64,000 nucleotides of DNA from Parvimonas micra (GTDB lineage Bacteria; Bacillota; Clostridia; Tissierellales; Peptoniphilaceae): NCBI RefSeq assembly GCF_037482165.1, contig NZ_CP148048.1, forward strand, positions 868,001 through 932,000, in the 5' to 3' direction. The translations under genes were made by a program, and so were the position numbers. The notes beneath the pieces are model-generated. The model made no database searches and was not told the origin of the DNA. It saw nothing but the letters and a program-made list of their open reading frames with translations. Positions 29,367 to 37,090 of the stretch are shown piece by piece; position 1 is the stretch's first letter; each line of letters opens with the position of its first letter.

Positions 29367-30206
29367 TTAAATTAATTTAATTCCATTTCCCTCAAATTGA
29401 ATTTTTTTATTTTTTAATAATCTTCCTACGGCTTTCTTAAAAGATGATTTACTCATACCACAAATTTCCTTAATTTTTTCTGGTTCACTTTTGTCATTCA
29501 AATCCAAAAAACCGCCTCTATTTTTAATAATATTAAAAAGTATTTCAGCATTATCATTTATTTCAACATGAGATAAATTTTTTAAAACTAAATTCAAACG
29601 ACCATCTTTTTTTACTTTTGAAATCCTAAAATTAATAGGTTCTCCAATTTCTAAAACGCCAATAATATCTTTATTTTCAATCATAGCATCATATTTTTTA
29701 TCTACAGCAACGAAAGCACCATAGTCTTTATGGATTGAATAAACAATTCCTTCAACCCACTCACCTTCCTTATAAGGAGAATCTGATGTCAAATAATCTC
29801 TTATTTTCATTGTTGCACAAAGTCTTTCTGATTTATCTATGTATAATGCAACTAAATATTTCCTTCCTTTTTCGAGTTTCATAGTTTGCTCTTTAAAAGG
29901 CAAAAACAATTCTTTTTCAAGACCCCAATCCAAAAAAGCTCCAATTTTTGAAATATCCATTACCTCTAAAGTTTCTAATTTTCCTAAAGATATTTTTGTT
30001 TTTTTCCTCGTAGCAACAAACCTAGACTGATTGTCTTTATAAACAAAAACTTCAATTTCATCATCAACTTTATCTGTTTCTAAAACTTCTTTCTTAGGTA
30101 ACAATATATCAAGTTTTTCATTTTTTACATCTTTTAGTCCTATATAAGCTCCGTTATTTTTAAAACGCTTTATAATCAACTTCTGAAATTCACCTAAATT
30201 ATACAT
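29367..30206 (-). CDS. cvfB: S1-domain RNA-binding protein CvfB
   Basis: A 279-aa protein of the CvfB/YitL family. Three S1-like OB domains are followed by a C-terminal winged helix (about 220-279: MSKSSFKKAVGRLLKNKKIQF). Clear S1 motifs are MDISKIGAFLDWGLEKELFLPF and GIVYSIHKDYGAFVAVD. In Staphylococcus aureus CvfB affects virulence gene expression and binds RNA; the role here is inferred by family. It leads a three-gene leftward operon (cvfB, parvulin, prepilin peptidase) behind a good promoter with a 14-bp palindrome at the transcript start. Confidence 0.9.
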   Translation of the reverse strand: MYNLGEFQKLIIKRFKNNGAYIGLKDVKNEKLDILLPKKEVLETDKVDDEIEVFVYKDNQSRFVATRKKTKISLGKLETLEVMDISKIGAFLDWGLEKELFLPFKEQTMKLEKGRKYLVALYIDKSERLCATMKIRDYLTSDSPYKEGEWVEGIVYSIHKDYGAFVAVDKKYDAMIENKDIIGVLEIGEPINFRISKVKKDGRLNLVLKNLSHVEINDNAEILFNIIKNRGGFLDLNDKSEPEKIKEICGMSKSSFKKAVGRLLKNKKIQFEGNGIKLI

Positions 30207-30279
30207 ATTTTCTCCTCTTATAACTAAACCATTTTTTAAATATCTCTATTTATCTTTATCAATGTTATACTGTGCTGAC

Positions 30280-30319
30280 ATTACAATAGCTTTACTATCT
30301 AGCTAAAAGCTATTGTAAT
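30280..30319. promoter_or_regulatory. Perfect 14-bp inverted repeat at the cvfB transcription start
   Basis: Arms ATTACAATAGCTTT (30280-30293) and AAAGCTATTGTAAT (30306-30319) flank a 12-nt centre. The right arm touches the -10 box of the cvfB promoter, so it may be an operator or a 5' leader hairpin. The 232-bp gap 30207-30438 holds this element and two divergent promoters. Confidence 0.65.
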
Positions 30320-30346
30320 TATACCATATTAGGTTAATTTTTGTAA
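30318..30346 (-). promoter_or_regulatory. Predicted cvfB operon promoter
   Basis: Minus-strand TTACAA (30346-30341), 17-bp spacer, TATAAT (30323-30318). Confidence 0.65.
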
Positions 30347-30376
30347 CCATATAATAATAAAAATTTAAAATTCATT

Positions 30377-30404
30377 TTGAAATATTATAAAAATGTTGTA
30401 TAAT
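30377..30404 (+). promoter_or_regulatory. Predicted promoter of the lipoprotein gene
   Basis: TTGAAA, 16-bp spacer, TATAAT, 34 bp before the ATG at 30439. Confidence 0.6.
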
Positions 30405-30438
30405 AAATATATTAATATTACTAATTAAGGAGTAAAAA

Positions 30439-31275
30439 ATGTTTCATATAAGAAAGAGATTTGTTTTTATTTTATTATCTATTTTTATACTATCATCTTG
30501 TAGTAAAACTGGTACCAAAAATGTAGATAAAGTAAATAATGAAATAAAGAACTCAACATCCCAATTTTCTCTAACAGCTGAGGAAATTACTGTATTAGAA
30601 AAACCTTATGGGGATTTTTCAGATGATGATAAAAAAATTTTTAATAAAATTTTAGAAAAGTATAATAAGTTTAAAAACGACTCTTCAAAGGATATCACGT
30701 TTGAAAGAAAAATATTATCAAAACTTGAAGAGATAGAAAATTTTTATGGTAAGAAATATATAAATTTTAAAAATGAATCTTCAAGTAATGTAAAAGTTGA
30801 AGAAAAATTATTAAATCAAAATTCTAAGACTGAACTTAATAAAAAAGATTTTTCATATGATAATTATTTAGTAAAACTCACAGGAAAAGGAATTTTTAAG
30901 TACTATGTAGATAACAAAATAATTTTAGAAGAAACTTTGAATGATAATGAAAAGCCCAGATATGTACGTATAAAAGTTCTAAATAATTCTAACATTGAAT
31001 TTAATGGAAATGTAATAGGGATTATTTTTAAAGATAATATAAAATATGATACATTTAAAAACTTATCCAGTGGAATATTTACAATTGAAGATGATTTAAA
31101 ACAAGGTCATTACAAATTATCGAATACTACTAAAGATACAATTATTAAGATTATATCAAAAGAAAACAAAGAAACAGTTATAAATTTACAAGAATCTCAT
31201 GAACTAAAGTTAGAAAAAGGAATGAAACTAATAATTTCAGGAGTAGATTATATAACATTAGAAAAGATAGATTAA
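30439..31275 (+). CDS. Lipoprotein of unknown function
   Basis: A 278-aa lipoprotein with a basic N-terminus, a hydrophobic stretch and the lipobox LSSC (Cys21), so it is anchored to the outer face of the membrane. A charged helical region (about 40-125) is followed by beta-rich sequence. The segment SSGIFTIEDDLKQGHYKLS resembles a short beta module seen in many Firmicutes surface proteins, with pattern G-Y-V-G-D-x-x-x-G-x-Y. I do not recognise the family and assign no function. It is monocistronic, divergent from cvfB, with its own promoter and terminator. Confidence 0.85.
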   Translation: MFHIRKRFVFILLSIFILSSCSKTGTKNVDKVNNEIKNSTSQFSLTAEEITVLEKPYGDFSDDDKKIFNKILEKYNKFKNDSSKDITFERKILSKLEEIENFYGKKYINFKNESSSNVKVEEKLLNQNSKTELNKKDFSYDNYLVKLTGKGIFKYYVDNKIILEETLNDNEKPRYVRIKVLNNSNIEFNGNVIGIIFKDNIKYDTFKNLSSGIFTIEDDLKQGHYKLSNTTKDTIIKIISKENKETVINLQESHELKLEKGMKLIISGVDYITLEKID

Positions 31276-31303
31276 AAAAGGAGACACAATTGTCTCCTTT
31301 TTT
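31274..31303. terminator. Intrinsic terminator after the lipoprotein gene
   Basis: GGAGACA/TGTCTCC stem with flanking A and T runs. It can act in both directions for the convergent genes. Confidence 0.85.
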
Positions 31304-31370
31304 AAATTATTTTTAACAACAAACTCTCATCATTCTAATTAATGTAAATTTTATTGAAATTACGAATCTA

Positions 31371-31886
31371 TTATTTTAATGATTTAGGTTTTCCAATAAT
31401 TTCAGAATAGAGAATAGCTTTTGATAGGCTTTCTTTACCTTTAATGACAAATTTTTTGGTTTTTCTTTCTATTAATTCATCAAAATGTTGAATATCATTT
31501 CGCAAGGCTACTCTTTCTGTTTTGCGAGAATTGTACATTTGACCTTGACCCTCCATTGAAGTATTCATAATACTTTTACCTTCAATAGAAGTAGTCATAA
31601 CTGTTTTACCTTCATAAGAAACATTTTCTAAAGTAGAACCCTCTATACTAGAAGTCATTACACTAGAACCCTCAGGACTTTCGTAATTATCAAAATTATT
31701 AATTCTATAATTTGGATTTTTATTACTTTTACTAGCGTTCTTATTTTTCTTGTTTTTAGGTTTGCTAGAAGCTTTTAAAGTACTATTCTTGTTTTCATTA
31801 CCTACTTCATCTATTTGAGCTTTTATATCATTAATCTCTGATTTTAAATCCTCAATAAAAGATAGAAAACTCTTATTTTTTTTCAT
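31371..31886 (-). CDS. FloA-associated protein with five decapeptide repeats
   Basis: A 171-aa protein I cannot assign to a named family. Residues 1-30 look like an amphipathic/coiled helix. Residues 33-60 are a Lys/Asn/Ser-rich basic linker. Residues 72-121 are five consecutive 10-residue units starting EG, mostly EGxxxMxxSx (EGSSVMTSSI, EGSTLENVSY, EGKTVMTTSI, EGKSIMNTSM, EGQGQMYNSR). The tail ends AILYSEIIGKPKSLK. There is no signal peptide or membrane helix. It starts 12 bp after floA with a GAGGTG site, so it should be co-expressed with the flotillin and may act with it at the membrane (inference). Confidence 0.8.
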   Translation of the reverse strand: MKKNKSFLSFIEDLKSEINDIKAQIDEVGNENKNSTLKASSKPKNKKNKNASKSNKNPNYRINNFDNYESPEGSSVMTSSIEGSTLENVSYEGKTVMTTSIEGKSIMNTSMEGQGQMYNSRKTERVALRNDIQHFDELIERKTKKFVIKGKESLSKAILYSEIIGKPKSLK

Positions 31887-31898
31887 AGGAACTCACCT

Positions 31899-32882
31899 CT
31901 ATTCTGAAAGTGATTCTCTCATTTTAGTATCTGATTTGATATTTTTAAGTTTTTCATATTCTAAAACTGAAATATTTCCATCTTCAAACGCCTTTGCAAT
32001 CGCAAGCGGAATTTTACTTTCAGATTCAACAACCTTAGCTTTCATTTCTTCAATCTTAGCTTTATTTTCTTGTTCAACTGCAACTGCCATTGCACGTCTT
32101 TCTTCTGCTTTGGCTTGAGCTATTTTCTTATCTGCTTCTGCTTGATCAGCTTGTAATTGAGCACCTATATTTCTACCAATATCAACATCAGCAATATCAA
32201 TAGATAAAATTTCGAAAGCAGTTCCTAAATCTAAACCTTTTTTCAAAACTGTTTCTGAAATTGCATCAGGATTTTCGAGCACTAAACTATGTCTTTCAGC
32301 ACTACCTACAGTAGTAACAATACCTTCTCCTACTCTGGCTATAATAGTTTCTTCACCAGCTCCTCCGATAAGTCTTGAAATATCTGCTCTAACAGTAACT
32401 TTTGCGATAACTATTACTTCAATACCATTCATTGCAACCGCTGCAATTTTTGGCGTATTGATAACTTTAGGATTTACACTAACTTGAACAGCTTCCAATA
32501 CATCACGTCCGGCAAGGTCAATCGCTGTTGCCATTTCAAAAGTCAATTCGATGTTAGCCTTTTGAGCAGCAATTAAAGCATCAACAACATTATTTACATT
32601 TCCTCCTGCCAAATAATGTGCTTCTAATTCAGAAATGTTAATTTTAACATTAGCTTTCGTTGCTTTAATTAATGGATAAATTATTTTTGACGCTCTAACT
32701 CTTCTAAGTTTCATTCCTATTAAATTAGAAATTTTAACTTTAACACCACTGAATAAAGCAGTAATCCAAAGCCCTACAGGAACAAAATAAAAGAAACCAA
32801 ACACCAAAACTGCAACTAAAATAATAATTATACTATTTGTTGGCATTAAACTTTTCATAACTGTTTGTGGTAACAATCTCAT
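31899..32882 (-). CDS. floA: Flotillin-like membrane scaffold protein FloA
   Basis: A 327-aa YqfA/FloA-family protein. An N-terminal hairpin membrane segment (about 15-42) precedes the conserved SPFH-like region ([46 protein letters not shown]). The Ala/Glu/Lys-rich coiled coil (about 235-300) is typical of flotillins. FloA organises membrane microdomains and affects secretion and cell-wall enzymes in Bacillus. AGGAGGG precedes the ATG. The nfeD-type partner (yqeZ) seen in Bacillus is absent; a repeat protein is coupled downstream instead. Confidence 0.95.
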   Translation of the reverse strand: MRLLPQTVMKSLMPTNSIIIILVAVLVFGFFYFVPVGLWITALFSGVKVKISNLIGMKLRRVRASKIIYPLIKATKANVKINISELEAHYLAGGNVNNVVDALIAAQKANIELTFEMATAIDLAGRDVLEAVQVSVNPKVINTPKIAAVAMNGIEVIVIAKVTVRADISRLIGGAGEETIIARVGEGIVTTVGSAERHSLVLENPDAISETVLKKGLDLGTAFEILSIDIADVDIGRNIGAQLQADQAEADKKIAQAKAEERRAMAVAVEQENKAKIEEMKAKVVESESKIPLAIAKAFEDGNISVLEYEKLKNIKSDTKMRESLSE

Positions 32883-32961
32883 AATTAAACCCTCCTTTAT
32901 TAATTTACACTATTGTGTATGATAATATTATATCACTTTCTGCAAAAAATTCAACAAAAAA

Positions 32962-32984
32962 GAAACCAATTTTAAATTGATTTC
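32962..32984 (-). terminator. Intrinsic terminator after the RsbW-like gene
   Basis: An 11-bp stem with one wobble (GAAATCAATTT/AAATTGGTTTC on the minus strand) and a TTTTTT tail; it starts in the stop codon. Confidence 0.75.
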
Positions 32985-33385
32985 TATGTATCATTTCCTT
33001 CACATTTTATTTTTGCAGTAATTTCATTATTATTAATTTCAAGTTCGTCTACTAAATGTTTTACAATTCTAAGACCTCTACCAGAGGTTGTCGTATTAAT
33101 ATCTCTATTTTCATTAAAGATATAGTTTATTCCATCTCCTTCATCTTTAACATTTATATGTATACAGTCCATATTAACACAGACTTTTAAATTTATTCCC
33201 TTTTCTTTATTGCATTTATTACCATGTTCATAGCTATTTATCACTATTTCATTTATAACAATTCTAATATTGAACATTAGTTCTTCATCTCTAATAACAC
33301 TTGATAACTTTTCTAAAATAAAAGAAACCGCTTCATCAATATCATCTAAATCACTTTTTATAACCTTAATATATTCAAAGTCCAT
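32984..33385 (-). CDS. RsbW/SpoIIAB-like ATP-binding protein
   Basis: A 133-aa GHKL ATPase of the anti-sigma-factor kinase type. N-box NEIVINSYEHGN (about 46-57), G1 box DEGDGI, and SGRGLRIVKHLVDEL carrying the G2 region. RsbW-type proteins bind and inhibit a sigma factor and phosphorylate an antagonist (RsbV). Neither a sigma factor nor an RsbV gene is adjacent, so the target is unknown. AGGAG precedes the ATG. It is divergent from rodA. Confidence 0.85.
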   Translation of the reverse strand: MDFEYIKVIKSDLDDIDEAVSFILEKLSSVIRDEELMFNIRIVINEIVINSYEHGNKCNKEKGINLKVCVNMDCIHINVKDEGDGINYIFNENRDINTTTSGRGLRIVKHLVDELEINNNEITAKIKCEGNDT

Positions 33386-33457
33386 ACTTATCTCCTAATT
33401 TCTAGTAACAAATATATACCCAATCAAAAATAATTGTTAACATTTTTTATATTTTAT

Positions 33458-33486
33458 TTGCATATTTGAAGAATTTTTAATATAAT
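33458..33486 (+). promoter_or_regulatory. Predicted rodA promoter
   Basis: TTGCAT, 17-bp spacer, TATAAT, 23 bp before the rodA ATG. Confidence 0.6.
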
Positions 33487-33509
33487 ATATACGTTATGAG
33501 GTGATTAAT

Positions 33510-34610
33510 ATGTTTTTTAAGAATAAAAATTTATATAAAATTGACTTATTTATACTAATTTCTTTAATTTTAATTATATTAATAGGGTTAGTAAATTTAT
33601 ATAGTGCAACAATAAGTTTGAAAAGAAACTTTATGTTATCACAAATAATTGCTACAATATTAGGCTTTATCTTAATGTTTGTATTAATAGCAGTAAATAT
33701 TAAATTTTTAAAAAGATTGTATTTGCCAATATATATAATTTCAATTATACTTTTAGTATTAGTACTTATAATTGGTACTGGGGATTCTGTTGGTGCAAGA
33801 AGTTGGATTAAATTTGGTCCTATTTCATTCCAACCTTCTGAATTTGTAAAACTTGGAATGATTATTTGTTTAGCAACGGTTATTGAAAAAAATAATTCCA
33901 AATTGAATGAACCAAAAACTCTAATAAAAGTTTTGATTTTTGCTTTTATTCCTGTTGGATTAGTTTTAATGCAACCAGACTTTGGAACTGCATTTGTTTT
34001 TATATTAGTAATTGGATCAATGCTATTTGTAGCTGGAATAAGCTTAAGACTAGTAGTATATACTTTACTAGCAGCTATAGCCAGTTTACCTATTTTTTAT
34101 TTTAACCTATCTCAATATCAAAAAAATAGGATTTTAAATTTTTTACATCCTGAAAGAGACATAACAAACACTGGATATCAAGCTGTTCAAGGCAAAATCG
34201 CAGCAGGATCAGGAAAATTTATAGGAAGAGGATTATTTAAAGGCCCTCAAAATCAATTTAACTTTATTCCTGAAAAACAAACAGACTATATATTTCCAGT
34301 TTTTGTTGAAGAAATGGGATTTGTTGGAGGAACAATTTTGATTGGATTATATACAATAATGTTATATAGATTTGTAAGACTTTCTAAGAAGACAGCAAAT
34401 AAATTTAATCAAATGTTAATTATAGGAATATGTGCAATGTTTCTAGCTCATATTTTTGAGAATATTGGAATGACTATTGGTCTTATGCCTATAACTGGTA
34501 TTCCACTTCCATTTTTAAGTTATGGAGGTACTTTCCAATTAGTAAACTTAATTGCTATGGGGATTGTGTTATCCATATCTTGTGAAAAAACACCTCTAGA
34601 TTTTATGTAA
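33510..34610 (+). CDS. rodA: SEDS peptidoglycan glycosyltransferase RodA
   Basis: A 366-aa polytopic (about 10 helices) SEDS-family protein that polymerises lipid II during cell elongation with a class B PBP. Signature blocks are MQPDFGTAFVF, NRILNFLHPERD, the long extracellular loop around GYQAVQGKIAAGSGKFIGRG, EKQTDYIFPVFVEEMGF and PLPFLSYGGT. I choose the ATG at 33510; GAGGTGA lies just before it and contains a GTG that would otherwise read three codons longer. It is monocistronic. Context does not tell RodA from a SpoVE/FtsW paralogue, but the HPERD/GYQ sequence is RodA-like. Confidence 0.9.
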   Translation: MFFKNKNLYKIDLFILISLILIILIGLVNLYSATISLKRNFMLSQIIATILGFILMFVLIAVNIKFLKRLYLPIYIISIILLVLVLIIGTGDSVGARSWIKFGPISFQPSEFVKLGMIICLATVIEKNNSKLNEPKTLIKVLIFAFIPVGLVLMQPDFGTAFVFILVIGSMLFVAGISLRLVVYTLLAAIASLPIFYFNLSQYQKNRILNFLHPERDITNTGYQAVQGKIAAGSGKFIGRGLFKGPQNQFNFIPEKQTDYIFPVFVEEMGFVGGTILIGLYTIMLYRFVRLSKKTANKFNQMLIIGICAMFLAHIFENIGMTIGLMPITGIPLPFLSYGGTFQLVNLIAMGIVLSISCEKTPLDFM

Positions 34611-34650
34611 ATACTTATTACATATATTATTTACTTTTTATATTATATTT

Positions 34651-34682
34651 AAAAGCTCAGTGCTATAATGTACTGAGCTTTT
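34651..34682. terminator. Bidirectional terminator between rodA and alr
   Basis: An 11-bp perfect stem AAAAGCTCAGT/ACTGAGCTTTT with a 10-nt loop, between convergent stop codons. Confidence 0.85.
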
Positions 34683-35862
34683 ATAATTCGTAGTAATTTT
34701 TTTCAGTTGATAGATAATCAACAACTCTTACAACTTTATCGCCTTCAAGATAAACTCTTGGAATCCTCATATTTATTCGACATATTAAATCATAAACATT
34801 TGTATTAGCTATTTTTGCTATTTCAAAAATATCAAGTCTCATATCCTTGTATTCCCCATAGAGCAAAACAGTATCTCCTATTTTTACATCATCAATATCA
34901 GAAATATCTATCATCGTTTGATCCATACAAACTTTTCCTAAAATGTTAGCTTTTTTATTATTTATCATAACATAACCTTTATTACTTAACTCATAAGGAT
35001 AGCCGTCTGCATAACCTACGGAAATTGTGGCAACTTTAATAGTTTTATCAGCACAGAAAGTTCTTCCATATCCAACAGTATCTCCTTTATGAATATATTT
35101 AATATTACTTACTGTACTTACAAAACTAACAACTGTATCCATCTTTATTTTAGAATTATCTTTAACATATTCTGATGGATAATGACCATAAATTCCAATT
35201 CCAACTCTTACCATATCGTAATAATAATTATGAAGCAAAACCCCACCATCATTTGCAATATGTAACATTGGTATTTTTAGATTTTCTTCTTCAAGAATTT
35301 TCTTAACTTTCTCAAATTTTTCAACTTGTAGTTTAGTAAAAGAAAAGTCATCAATATCTGAAACACATAAATGCGAGAACATTCCTTTTACAATAATATG
35401 TTTCATAGAATAAATTTCTTTTAAATACCCCTTTAATTTATCATCAATTAAAAACCCAAGTCTATTCATCCCTGTATCAATTTTAATATGAATTTTACAT
35501 TTTTTTCTACATTTTGCAGAGATTTCATTTAATTCTCTTATCATTTCAATATTATATACAGTTAATTCAACATTATTTTTTATCAGTTTTTCAAATAAAG
35601 CATTAGGAACATAACCTAATATCAAGATAGGTAGTTTAATTCTCTTTTTTCTAAGTTCCATGGCTTCTGAAAAATTTGCAACACAAAAATAATCTGCACC
35701 TTGTTTTTGTAAAAATTCAGCAACAGTACAAGCACCAAGTCCATAAGCATTAGCCTTTAGAACTATCCCAACTTTTGCACCATTAGTCTTTTCTTTTATT
35801 TTAAAAAAATTATTCTTTAATTTATCTAAATCAACAAAAATCAATGATTGATTTTCATACAT
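34681..35862 (-). CDS. alr: Alanine racemase
   Basis: A 393-aa PLP enzyme giving D-alanine for peptidoglycan. The PLP lysine is Lys36 in VLKANAYGLGA. The second catalytic Tyr lies in SVGYADGYP, and the KVCMDQTMID block is present. I set the start at the ATG at 35862 (MYENQSLIFVDLD) because GGGAGTG lies six bases upstream; the frame opens ten codons earlier within the preceding gene. It starts four bases after the AcpS-NnrD gene, matching the common acpS-nnr-alr order of Firmicutes. Confidence 0.95.
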   Translation of the reverse strand: MYENQSLIFVDLDKLKNNFFKIKEKTNGAKVGIVLKANAYGLGACTVAEFLQKQGADYFCVANFSEAMELRKKRIKLPILILGYVPNALFEKLIKNNVELTVYNIEMIRELNEISAKCRKKCKIHIKIDTGMNRLGFLIDDKLKGYLKEIYSMKHIIVKGMFSHLCVSDIDDFSFTKLQVEKFEKVKKILEEENLKIPMLHIANDGGVLLHNYYYDMVRVGIGIYGHYPSEYVKDNSKIKMDTVVSFVSTVSNIKYIHKGDTVGYGRTFCADKTIKVATISVGYADGYPYELSNKGYVMINNKKANILGKVCMDQTMIDISDIDDVKIGDTVLLYGEYKDMRLDIFEIAKIANTNVYDLICRINMRIPRVYLEGDKVVRVVDYLSTEKNYYEL

Positions 35863-35866
35863 AATA

Positions 35867-37090
35867 TCACTCCCTAATATATTTAATTGCATTTGGTAAA
35901 AACATTATTATATCAGATGCTACTAAAGAATCTTCACCTAAAGACTCTTTAGCAAAATCTCCAGCTAATCCATGCATAAAAACTCCAAGTTTTGCAGAAT
36001 TAAAAGCATCTAGTCCTTGTCCAACCAAAGATAGAATAATACCTGTTAAACAATCACCACTTCCGGCAGTTGCCATTCCAGAATTTCCAGTGGTATTAAC
36101 ATAAAGCTTCTTATCTGACTTAACTATTGTATTTTTACCTTTCAAAACTAGTGTATATTTTAAATTTTTTTCAAAAAATTTATTTACAACTTCCAATCTA
36201 TTTTCTTTAATTACTTTTAAATCATAAGATGAAAATCGAGAAAATTCAACTTCATGTGGTGTTATAATAATATTTTCTCTATTTAATATATCTGATTTAA
36301 TATTTCTCAAGAAAAAAATGGCATCCGCATCAATTACAATTGGTCCTTGAAAATTCTTCATTATCATTTTAATAATTTTAGTGTTATCTTCATTTCTTCC
36401 TAATCCACAACCAATAGCTATAGCATCTAAGTGTTTTATTTTTTCAATAATTTCATCTATATATTTATAAATAAAACAACCATTACCATCATCAGAAATC
36501 GGAAGAATTATATTTTCAATTGCTTTAATTTGTAAAATATTAGAAATAGATTTAGGGCATATATTATATACTAATCCACTTCCACTTCGAAGAGCAGATC
36601 TAGCACATAAGTCAACACTACCACACATTCCCAAACTTCCACCAATTATTCCAACTTTTCCAAAATCACCTTTATTGCCATCATCTTTTCTATTTAACAT
36701 TAATTTTTTCATATCTGAAACTTTTTGTAAATCTACTTTTATGCTTAAAAAAGTAACATCAACAACAGCAATTGCGAAATCAGAATCATGAGAAATAGAG
36801 CAAGATATACTTCCTATTTTTTTATAAATATCATTATGAATAATTATATCAGGTTTGCCAGAAAAACTATGTATCACTTCTACATCAATAGGTGAAATAT
36901 TTCCAAATCCAGTACCAATTGCCTTCACAAAAGCTTCCTTCAATGAAAAAATACCTGCAATTGTCTCTTCCCTATTACCTGTATTTATAATATAAGTAAT
37001 TTCTTCATTTGTAAAATATTTTTTTAAAAATCTTTCCAAATTTTTCATATTTTTAAATCTGGAAATGCTGCAAATATCAATTCCAATCAT
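35867..37090 (-). CDS. acpS-nnrD: Fusion: holo-ACP synthase (AcpS) plus NAD(P)H-hydrate dehydratase (NnrD)
   Basis: A 407-aa two-enzyme protein in one uninterrupted frame. Residues 1-115 are AcpS (MIGIDICSISRF with metal-binding Asp, FSLKEAFVKAIGTGF with catalytic Glu/Lys), which loads 4'-phosphopantetheine onto acyl carrier protein. Residues 125-407 are NnrD/YjeF-C (GKVGIIGGSLGMCGSVDL, GCGLGRNEDN, NSGMATAGSGDCLTG), which repairs hydrated NAD(P)H using ADP or ATP. The NnrE epimerase half is absent. The ATG overlaps the stop of the RelA/SpoT-like gene by one base. Confidence 0.92.
   Translation of the reverse strand: MIGIDICSISRFKNMKNLERFLKKYFTNEEITYIINTGNREETIAGIFSLKEAFVKAIGTGFGNISPIDVEVIHSFSGKPDIIIHNDIYKKIGSISCSISHDSDFAIAVVDVTFLSIKVDLQKVSDMKKLMLNRKDDGNKGDFGKVGIIGGSLGMCGSVDLCARSALRSGSGLVYNICPKSISNILQIKAIENIILPISDDGNGCFIYKYIDEIIEKIKHLDAIAIGCGLGRNEDNTKIIKMIMKNFQGPIVIDADAIFFLRNIKSDILNRENIIITPHEVEFSRFSSYDLKVIKENRLEVVNKFFEKNLKYTLVLKGKNTIVKSDKKLYVNTTGNSGMATAGSGDCLTGIILSLVGQGLDAFNSAKLGVFMHGLAGDFAKESLGEDSLVASDIIMFLPNAIKYIRE

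Noticed and set aside
33501-33509. GTG start for rodA three codons upstream
   Set aside because: That GTG is part of the GAGGTGA ribosome-binding site for the ATG at 33510; the same logic was used for dnaE and the RelA/SpoT-like gene.
33494-33901. 135-codon minus-strand frame antisense to rodA
   Set aside because: It mirrors hydrophobic rodA codons, has no start signal, and rodA is unmistakable on the plus strand.
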